This document shows, one piece after another, positions 25,902 through 32,720 of a DNA stretch of 32,720 nucleotides (positions are counted from its first letter, which is position 1; each line of letters opens with the position of its first letter). Source of the DNA: a bacterium. GTDB lineage: Bacteria > AUK180. The notes beneath the pieces were generated by a model. That model did not search any database and was not told the DNA's origin. It saw only the letters and a program-made list of their open reading frames with translations. The DNA is taken from assembly GCA_030622125.1 (NCBI GenBank), contig JAUXGM010000005.1, forward strand, positions 1 through 32,720, given 5' to 3'. The position numbers and the translations under genes are program-made.

Positions 25902-26651
25902 ATGAAAAAAGAATACCTTTTAAAGGATATTAGTATTAGGAACAAAAAGATATTGATTGCCGGTATATCAAAAAACAATACAATAGATATATTACAATCA
26001 AAAGCAAAGCAAGGTGAATTTTTCAAGGCAAAGGTTATTGATATATGTGGAAACCTTATATCCGAATACAAAGAAAAATTTAAAAACGATAGTGATTCCC
26101 TTGAATTCATTGCAGCCGATCTATGTGATGTTTCATTTATTAAAGAAGTAAGTCTTGATTATGTTATCCTACCATCTACATTGTCATCTATCAATATTAG
26201 ACCTTTGAAGGTCATTCAAGCATTTAAAGAGGTCTATAGAATTCTTAAAGATGACGGTTTGGTAGTTATACAGGAAAAAATGGCTACGGCAAACAACAAC
26301 CGACCTGAATATAGTTTTTACAATTGGTATAGAAGTAGAAAAAATTTGCTTGGTAATCTCTTTTCCGACTATTATATTCCATTAAAACCGCATTTTTTTT
26401 TAAATGATCTTAAATTTGCATTAAAGGAATATAAATTTAATATCGAAAATATTCTGCCTCAGGGCGGAGATACAATCTCAGATGAAAAAAAAGAAGAATT
26501 ATTAAATGATCTTTTACCAAAGAATATTGATAAAGAAAGCTCTTTTGATAAAATTATTTCAATCGTTAAAAATGAATTTTCCGAATTAAAAGAGAGACAA
26601 TCCTTTTTCCCACCGTATTCCATAATAAAATGTACGAAGAAGAAATCCTAA
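25902..26651 (+). CDS. class I SAM methyltransferase-like protein
   Basis: AKVIDICG, LDYVILPSTLSSI, EVYRILKDDGLVVIQE; start chosen at MKKEYLLKDI. Confidence 0.6.
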   Translation: MKKEYLLKDISIRNKKILIAGISKNNTIDILQSKAKQGEFFKAKVIDICGNLISEYKEKFKNDSDSLEFIAADLCDVSFIKEVSLDYVILPSTLSSINIRPLKVIQAFKEVYRILKDDGLVVIQEKMATANNNRPEYSFYNWYRSRKNLLGNLFSDYYIPLKPHFFLNDLKFALKEYKFNIENILPQGGDTISDEKKEELLNDLLPKNIDKESSFDKIISIVKNEFSELKERQSFFPPYSIIKCTKKKS

Positions 26652-27634
26652 AAATTTTAAACGAGAGAGATAATCTAAAATTTTTTGATATAATTGGTAA
26701 AAATGGTCATTTCAGGAAAGGGAAATTTACCGTTTTATCTTCAACACCAATTACTATGGAGGGAGTGGATTTTCTTAAATTTTCAAAAAACCGAAAATAC
26801 GATCTTATTTTGGTTCTCTTTCCTAATGAAAACATCTCACAAAAAGAGATCATAGATCTACATAAAAATCTTACGATAAAGGGAAAGCTTGTTGTCGTTG
26901 ATATTATGAAACGGAGTTTTTCTTCTGAATTTACCGAGGAGGTGTTATTATTCAAACACAAATACAAAATTGACAATCCCCTAATTATTGAATCTCTGAG
27001 AAATGATTTTTTGAAGGTTAATTATTCCATTAAAAAGAAAATTATTTTGCCGTATCTTTGGATGTTAAAGATATCAAAAGAATCCTTGTTAAATAAAAAA
27101 GAACGGGATGTATTTAATTTTTCCAAATATCCGTTCTCTAAGGTCAACCGTGGATTTATTGAGTTCCTGGTATTACAGATCATTGATTATTTAAAGATCA
27201 AGGATATTGTTGTTTTATTCGATGGAAAGAAGATTGGAAAAAGAAAGACTATTGATTTTTGGGGCGGTAATAGGTTGAATGGAAAAAAACTCTTGGTCGC
27301 TCCATTTTTAATAAATGGGATCAATAGTAAAGGATATATAAAAAAACGGCTTAAATATTGGTCGGAAGATAATGAATTATTTATTCCAATCATTAAACGA
27401 GGACTGTTGAATAATTATTTTAATTTTAAGACAATGACCTATATAAACGGAACTCTACAGATCGCAAGTGCCATTCAAAAGATTGATTGCAGCTTTCTAT
27501 TTATTCAAAATGTAAAAAAAAATGAGAAAATATTTGAATATATTATGATAAAGTATTATAATTTAGAAAAGGTGGTAGCTAATGTGGAATGTTTAACAAA
27601 GGATCTACCTTATATAAATTTATGGAGGATGTAA
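26630..27634 (+). CDS. hypothetical protein with methyltransferase-like Rossmann segment
   Basis: YDLILVLFPNENISQKEIIDLHKNLTIKGKLVVVDIM; overlaps the preceding gene. Confidence 0.55.
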   Translation: MYEEEILKILNERDNLKFFDIIGKNGHFRKGKFTVLSSTPITMEGVDFLKFSKNRKYDLILVLFPNENISQKEIIDLHKNLTIKGKLVVVDIMKRSFSSEFTEEVLLFKHKYKIDNPLIIESLRNDFLKVNYSIKKKIILPYLWMLKISKESLLNKKERDVFNFSKYPFSKVNRGFIEFLVLQIIDYLKIKDIVVLFDGKKIGKRKTIDFWGGNRLNGKKLLVAPFLINGINSKGYIKKRLKYWSEDNELFIPIIKRGLLNNYFNFKTMTYINGTLQIASAIQKIDCSFLFIQNVKKNEKIFEYIMIKYYNLEKVVANVECLTKDLPYINLWRM

Positions 27635-28530
27635 TGATGAAAAGGTTTTTTATTGCAGTTATCTTTATGATTGCTTTTACGGGTTGTTTATGTGCAGATA
27701 ATTTGAATGCTATTACAATGGGAAAACCAGTCACCTATTCTCTTTCAAAAGAGATTATCATCGACCAGGGGCAGGGAATGAATCAAACGGAGCTTTATGA
27801 TATGGATTGTAGTGTAAACTATGTATCAAAAAATGATACGGGAGATGCAATTATTACATTAAGTTTGAATAGTTTATACCTTTCCTGGCCGGATAAAGGC
27901 GGAACCTTTGAATTTGATTCCGAGAACGAAGAGGATCTGGAAAAATTAGATAAAAAGGTTCTGTTCGGTTACAACATACTCCTATCTACCGATGTAACAT
28001 TTGTATATAATTCGGAATATGGGGTTACCGATCTGGTAAATTGGGACAAATTATTCAAATTCGCAAGGGAAAAATTCAGATTGTTCCCATCAAAGAAAGG
28101 ACTCTATAAGGCAGCCCTTCTTCGTATAATACAAGAAGTATTTGAATTTCCATTTGTAGTAAAGGAAAATATTGATCTGAAATCTCCATTCAAGATCTTA
28201 AATAAATCGGAATTTGGAGAGGGACAAATACTCAATTTTGAGACCTTTTTTGAACCGGAAAAGATCGGCAAGAAAAAAGCAACATACAAGATTAGCGGCG
28301 GTGTTGTTGGAAATGCCGTTTTTACACAAGAAGAGGGCGAAAATTCGCTTGAATTGGATATGAGTGATTTTACGGTCAAAGGGAATATTGAATTCGACCG
28401 AAAGAAAGGAAAAATGATAAAGTATAATTATGAACAAAATGGTTCTCAAAAGGCGAAGATCAAAAGAGGAGAAGAAGAAAAAGAATATAATGTAAAGATA
28501 TCCGGTAAAGTAAAAGTAGCGGTAAAATAA
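27634..28530 (+). CDS. putative exported protein (DUF6263-like)
   Basis: Signal peptide with possible lipobox (MMKRFFIAVIFMIAFTGCLC); start overlaps upstream stop. Confidence 0.65.
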   Translation: MMKRFFIAVIFMIAFTGCLCADNLNAITMGKPVTYSLSKEIIIDQGQGMNQTELYDMDCSVNYVSKNDTGDAIITLSLNSLYLSWPDKGGTFEFDSENEEDLEKLDKKVLFGYNILLSTDVTFVYNSEYGVTDLVNWDKLFKFAREKFRLFPSKKGLYKAALLRIIQEVFEFPFVVKENIDLKSPFKILNKSEFGEGQILNFETFFEPEKIGKKKATYKISGGVVGNAVFTQEEGENSLELDMSDFTVKGNIEFDRKKGKMIKYNYEQNGSQKAKIKRGEEEKEYNVKISGKVKVAVK

Positions 28531-28550
28531 AATATATTGAGAAAGGATCT

Positions 28551-29621
28551 ATGAAGGGATTAATATTAAGCGGAGGTAAAGGAACACGATTAAGACCGCT
28601 GACCTATACCTCATCTAAGCAACTAATACCTATTGCAAATAAACCGATACTCTTCTATGGAATTGAGCAACTGGTTTTTTGTGGTATCAAGGATATTGGT
28701 ATTGTTGTCGGGGACAGCAAAGATGAGATAAAAAGAATCGTCGGCGATGGACAAAAATGGAATATAAATATTACATATATTCATCAGAAAGAACCTCTTG
28801 GAATTGCACATGCAATTAAGGTATCAAGAGATTTTTTGGATGATGATGATTTTCTATTATATCTTGGGGATAATCTTTTGAATGATGACCTGAGGAGTTT
28901 TATCGATGATTTTAACGAAAAGGAACTTGATGAAAAGATACTTTTAACAGAGGTAAAACATCCTGAGATGTTCGGTGTAGTTGAGTTTAAGGATAAAAAG
29001 ATCGTTCGCCTTATTGAAAAGCCCAAAAATCCGCCTTCAAACCTTGCACTTTGCGGTATCTATATTTTTAATAAGAATATTCATCCTATTATTGATGAAC
29101 TTAAACCATCGCATCGCGGAGAATATGAAATTACAGAGGCAATACAGAATTTATTTGACAAGGGGTATAAATTGGGATATTCACTTGTCAAGGGTTGGTG
29201 GAAGGATACCGGAAAATTAGAGGACCTTCTTGCGGCAAATAGAATTGTTCTTGATCGTAATTTAAAGCTGAACATCAAATTGGATTTAGATGATACCGTT
29301 TCTATTGAAGGAAGGGTGGAAATAGGAGAAGATTGTAAAATTCATAATACCGTAATCAGAGGTCCGGTTATTATTGGGAATAGTGTTGAAATAGATAATG
29401 CTTATATTGGACCGTATAGTTCAATCGCCGATAACTGCGTTATCATTCATAGTGAGATCGAAAATTCAATAATCCTTAATAATACAACAATAGGATCAAT
29501 AAAGAAAAGAATTCAAAATTCACTAATAGGAAAGAATGCAACCATAATTTCTCACAATGAGAAACCGAATGCACATTCATTTATGATCGGTGATAATTCA
29601 ATAATTAATTTAGGAGAATAA
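28551..29621 (+). CDS. rmlA: glucose-1-phosphate thymidylyltransferase, long form
   Basis: MKGLILSGGKGTRLRPLTYTSSKQLIPIANKPILFYGIEQL plus C-terminal left-handed beta-helix-like repeats. Confidence 0.93.
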   Translation: MKGLILSGGKGTRLRPLTYTSSKQLIPIANKPILFYGIEQLVFCGIKDIGIVVGDSKDEIKRIVGDGQKWNINITYIHQKEPLGIAHAIKVSRDFLDDDDFLLYLGDNLLNDDLRSFIDDFNEKELDEKILLTEVKHPEMFGVVEFKDKKIVRLIEKPKNPPSNLALCGIYIFNKNIHPIIDELKPSHRGEYEITEAIQNLFDKGYKLGYSLVKGWWKDTGKLEDLLAANRIVLDRNLKLNIKLDLDDTVSIEGRVEIGEDCKIHNTVIRGPVIIGNSVEIDNAYIGPYSSIADNCVIIHSEIENSIILNNTTIGSIKKRIQNSLIGKNATIISHNEKPNAHSFMIGDNSIINLGE

Positions 29622-29622
29622 A

Positions 29623-30078
29623 ATGATAGAAGGAGTAAAGATCAAAAAATTAAAATGGAATCCCGATGAGAGAGGGAAATTGATGGAGATATTAAGAAAT
29701 GATGATGAGATATACTCGGAAATAGGTCAGGTATATGTTACAACGGGGTTTCCGGACATTGTTAAGGCGTGGCATTATCATAAATTTCAGGATGACCATA
29801 TGGCCGTTGTAAAGGGAATGATGAAGATCGTTTTATATGATGGACGAGAAGATTCACATACAAAGGGTGAGGTAAATGAATTATATGTCGGGGAGTATAA
29901 TCCGATATTGGTAAAAATCCCAAGGCATGTTTATCATGGATTTATGTGTGTTTCCGAAAGTGAGGCGTATGTTATAAATATTGTAACAAAGCCATACAAT
30001 AGAGAAGAGCCAGACGAATACCGTCTTCCATGGAACACGGATAAGATCCCTTACAAATGGAAACGAAAAAATGGGTAA
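29623..30078 (+). CDS. rmlC: dTDP-4-dehydrorhamnose 3,5-epimerase-like cupin
   Basis: DERGKLMEILRNDD, GIVKAWHYHKFQDDHMAVVKG-like region, IPRHVYHGFMCVSE. Confidence 0.85.
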   Translation: MIEGVKIKKLKWNPDERGKLMEILRNDDEIYSEIGQVYVTTGFPDIVKAWHYHKFQDDHMAVVKGMMKIVLYDGREDSHTKGEVNELYVGEYNPILVKIPRHVYHGFMCVSESEAYVINIVTKPYNREEPDEYRLPWNTDKIPYKWKRKNG

Positions 30079-31078
30079 ATTATTTGGAATAATATTATTT
30101 TTATTATCAATTTCAATATTTGCGGATGATTTTATGATGCCGGAAGATGTGGTAAAATATTTAGCCGATAAAGATTATGAAATAATTAAAAGTGATGTCA
30201 AACCGAACACTTATTTCGCTGATTTTAGGACCGATTTTACGGTTATAAAAAACCCAAATACAGAAAAATATGAATTAAAAACATACAAAATAGATACCGA
30301 TATAACAAAAGAAATTAATGAAGGCAACGAATTTTTTATCTCGAAATTGTATAAGAAAGCGATTTCAAATTATAAATATGCACTAAAAAAAGGAGCAGAA
30401 TACAATTTGATCTACAATAAGATTGCTCTTTCTTATTTTTTACTGAAAGATTATGACAAAGCAACTGAATATGCGGTAATGGGAACAAATCAAAATCATT
30501 CCAACTTCTATCTTTATAATCTTCTTGGAAAGATAGCGATAAAAAAGAAAGATACTCTTTTTGCGTTGGAATATCTTTTAAAAAGTCTTGTCAATAATCC
30601 GAATAATAGGGAAACAATCCAATTATTGAATTCTGTTTTAAAAGAAGATAAAAAGATCTATAACGATTATATATTTAATCCGCCAATAAGTTATGAAATA
30701 AAAGGTGGTAAGATAAAGGTATTGATGGATCAGGAATTGTCTGAATATTGGAAGGCATATATTAATATCCATCTGAAACATTATTTTGAAAAAACTGATC
30801 CGGATATATTTAATTACAAAAATTTTAAATGTGAATATGAGGCATTATGGAATCTTATTATTGCTTATGCATCGGAAGACCATAAAAAGAATTTAAAGGT
30901 AGAAAAGATCATAAATATGAATGAATCGGGGTTTCTTAATAGCTTTATCTATTTTAACATTATTGGAAGAAGAGATATCTCGACACTTTTAACCTTGAAT
31001 GATGATGAAAAAAATCTTATTCTAAATATGATAAAAAAGTACTTCATAAAAGAAATGGAGGTAAAAAATGAAAATTAG
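30071..31078 (+). CDS. exported TPR-containing hypothetical protein
   Basis: Signal-like N-terminus; YKKAISNYKYALKKGAEYNLIYNKIALSYFLLKDYDKATEYA TPR pattern. Confidence 0.7.
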   Translation: MGKLFGIILFLLSISIFADDFMMPEDVVKYLADKDYEIIKSDVKPNTYFADFRTDFTVIKNPNTEKYELKTYKIDTDITKEINEGNEFFISKLYKKAISNYKYALKKGAEYNLIYNKIALSYFLLKDYDKATEYAVMGTNQNHSNFYLYNLLGKIAIKKKDTLFALEYLLKSLVNNPNNRETIQLLNSVLKEDKKIYNDYIFNPPISYEIKGGKIKVLMDQELSEYWKAYINIHLKHYFEKTDPDIFNYKNFKCEYEALWNLIIAYASEDHKKNLKVEKIINMNESGFLNSFIYFNIIGRRDISTLLTLNDDEKNLILNMIKKYFIKEMEVKNEN

Positions 31079-31715
31079 ATGGTTTGGACATTCCGCATTT
31101 TCAATTGAGGATGAAATAAAAATAATTACCGATCCTTATATAAGCGGTTCTTATAATGGTGCCGTCGGGTATGATCCGATAGACGAAACTGCTGATATCG
31201 TTATTGCATCACACAAACATGACGACCATTATGGATTGAAAGAGGTAAAGGGCGATCCTAAAATTTTGGAAAAGGAAGGGGAATATAAAATATTTGATGC
31301 AAAAATCGAGTTATTAAAATCTTTTCATGATCAGAAAAGAGGTAATTTAAGAGGCGATAATCTTATTTCTATTATAACATTTGATGATGGCATTAGGGTT
31401 GTTCATTTTGGCGATCAGGGTTGTATGCCTGATCAATATATTATCAATAAGGTAAAAAATGCTAATGTTGTTATGATCCCGATCGGAGGTACATTTACGG
31501 TAGATTACAGAGAGGCAAAGAAAATAATTGAAAAAATAACTCCCAATATAATTATACCTATGCACTATAAAACGGAAAAACTCGGATTTAATATCGATAC
31601 GGTAAACAATTTTTTGACATTGTTTGATAATGTTGAAAAAGCAGGCGATTTATTGGAAAGAAATAATTTTGAAGATGATACGAATAAATTGGTAATTTTG
31701 GATTATACCAGATAA
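31068..31715 (+). CDS. MBL-fold metal-dependent hydrolase (UPF0173-like)
   Basis: MKIRWFGHSAFSIE, SHKHDDHYG metal motif, HFGDQG. Confidence 0.9.
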   Translation: MKIRWFGHSAFSIEDEIKIITDPYISGSYNGAVGYDPIDETADIVIASHKHDDHYGLKEVKGDPKILEKEGEYKIFDAKIELLKSFHDQKRGNLRGDNLISIITFDDGIRVVHFGDQGCMPDQYIINKVKNANVVMIPIGGTFTVDYREAKKIIEKITPNIIIPMHYKTEKLGFNIDTVNNFLTLFDNVEKAGDLLERNNFEDDTNKLVILDYTR

Positions 31716-32570
31716 ATGAAGTTAATTATTAACCCCAATTCGGGAAAACTTAAACAAAGAGGAAAGTTAGACGCATTGGTAAAAAATATTAAAAGAATTA
31801 TCAAGAAATCATATATTGAAATAACAAAATCTCCTCTTCATGCAACGGAGATCGCGTATAAAGCCGCTAAAAATGGGGTAAAAACCATTATTTCCGTCGG
31901 GGGCGATGGTACCTTGAATGAAATAATAACCGGAATTAGAGGATATAATGTAAATTTGGGTATTATTCCGACCGGTTCGGGAAATGATTTCGCAAGAAGT
32001 TTAAACCTTCATAAAAATCCATTATTAATATTGAAAAATCTTTGCAATTATCGCCCGAAAAAAATTGATCTTATCTCTGTAAACGGTAATTCAGTGGGAA
32101 TAAATGTTATTGGTACCGGTATTGATAGCGAGGTAGTTCGTGTATTAAAAGGTTCAAAAAAATATTTTGCCGGATTTTATAAGGCGTTAAAAGATCATCA
32201 ACCGTATAATTATGATATTAGTATTGACGGCAAAAAGAAAATATTTGAAAATGTAAATTTAATAGCAATTGCAAACGGCAAGTATTTCGGACATAAAATG
32301 TTCATTGCTCCGGAAGCCCGTCTTGACGATGGCTACTTTGATATAATTATTGTTGAAGGTCTTAGTAGGTTTAAACTTTTTTGTCTTTTTCCGGAGATTT
32401 ATCTGGGACTACATATCCATAATAAAAATGTGCACACTTTTAAGGCAAAAGAATTGGAAATAAACAAACCCGATGGATTGTACTATGAAAAAGACGGCGA
32501 CCTGGCTTTTTCCGATTCATTAAAGTTAAAGATACTGGACAGAGAGATAACTGTTTTAACAAGGGAATAG
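31716..32570 (+). CDS. diacylglycerol kinase family lipid kinase (YegS/BmrU-like)
   Basis: INPNSGKLKQRGKL, SVGGDGTLNEIITGI, GIIPTGSGNDFARSL. Confidence 0.94.
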   Translation: MKLIINPNSGKLKQRGKLDALVKNIKRIIKKSYIEITKSPLHATEIAYKAAKNGVKTIISVGGDGTLNEIITGIRGYNVNLGIIPTGSGNDFARSLNLHKNPLLILKNLCNYRPKKIDLISVNGNSVGINVIGTGIDSEVVRVLKGSKKYFAGFYKALKDHQPYNYDISIDGKKKIFENVNLIAIANGKYFGHKMFIAPEARLDDGYFDIIIVEGLSRFKLFCLFPEIYLGLHIHNKNVHTFKAKELEINKPDGLYYEKDGDLAFSDSLKLKILDREITVLTRE

Positions 32571-32580
32571 GGAAAAACAA

Positions 32581-32608
32581 TTGAGAATTGAGAGTTGAGA
32601 GTTGAGAG
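32581..32608 (+). repeat. four-unit 7-nt array
   Basis: ttgagaa ttgagag ttgagag ttgagag. Confidence 0.9.
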
Positions 32609-32634
32609 TTAAAATACAAAAGCACCAGTAATTC

Positions 32635-32665
32635 GTAGGGGTAGACCTGTGTGTCTACCCGTTGA
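32635..32665 (+). repeat. 31-nt hairpin repeat gtaggggtagacctgtgtgtctacccgttga
   Basis: Exact inverse copy of 4751..4781. Confidence 0.9.
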
Positions 32666-32688
32666 TAGGTAAAAAAGATTTGAAATTT

Positions 32689-32709
32689 GGGGTTTGAGGT
32701 TTGAGATTA
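32689..32709 (+). repeat. three-unit 7-nt array
   Basis: ggggttt gaggttt gagatta. Confidence 0.6.
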
Positions 32710-32720
32710 GAAAGAAAAAC

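Overview
AT-rich bacterial chromosomal window with dense, mostly operonic genes. Main contents, left to right: two hypothetical/secreted proteins; an AAA ATPase (AAA_14/DUF4143 type) flanked by imperfect direct repeats; a repeat-rich intergenic cluster; a minus-strand vitamin B12 uptake operon (BtuB-like receptor, BtuF, BtuC, BtuD) with a cobalamin riboswitch; FdrA + DUF2877; a divergent PAP2 protein, a stand-alone MdcA-like acyl transferase and a nitrilase-family amidohydrolase; a HinP1I-like type II restriction-modification pair; then a plus-strand housekeeping block (M50 protease, TrpS, ScpA, ScpB, RluB/RsuA-like, Cmk, PlsC, S1 protein), a GT39-like membrane protein, two methyltransferase-like proteins, RmlA, RmlC, a TPR protein, an MBL-fold hydrolase and a diacylglycerol-kinase-like lipid kinase. 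The observations I rate most interesting are: (i) the C-terminal ~215 residues of the S1 protein appear to be built from in-frame copies of the same palindromes and short 7-nt arrays that lie in the intergenic regions; (ii) those arrays keep a 7-nt (once 8-nt) period and usually about 4 units although the unit sequence differs at each locus; (iii) cytidylate kinase apparently starts at AUU; (iv) FdrA/DUF2877 sit beside a nitrilase and an MdcA with no other Mdc subunits and no DUF1116 partner in the window; (v) a HinP1I-like nuclease is paired with a DPPF-type amino-methyltransferase; (vi) TrpRS carries a C-x20-C-x6-C-x2-C motif resembling the [4Fe-4S] site of Thermotoga maritima TrpRS. No tRNA, rRNA or CRISPR array was recognised. 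All family names come from reading the translations; no database search was run.
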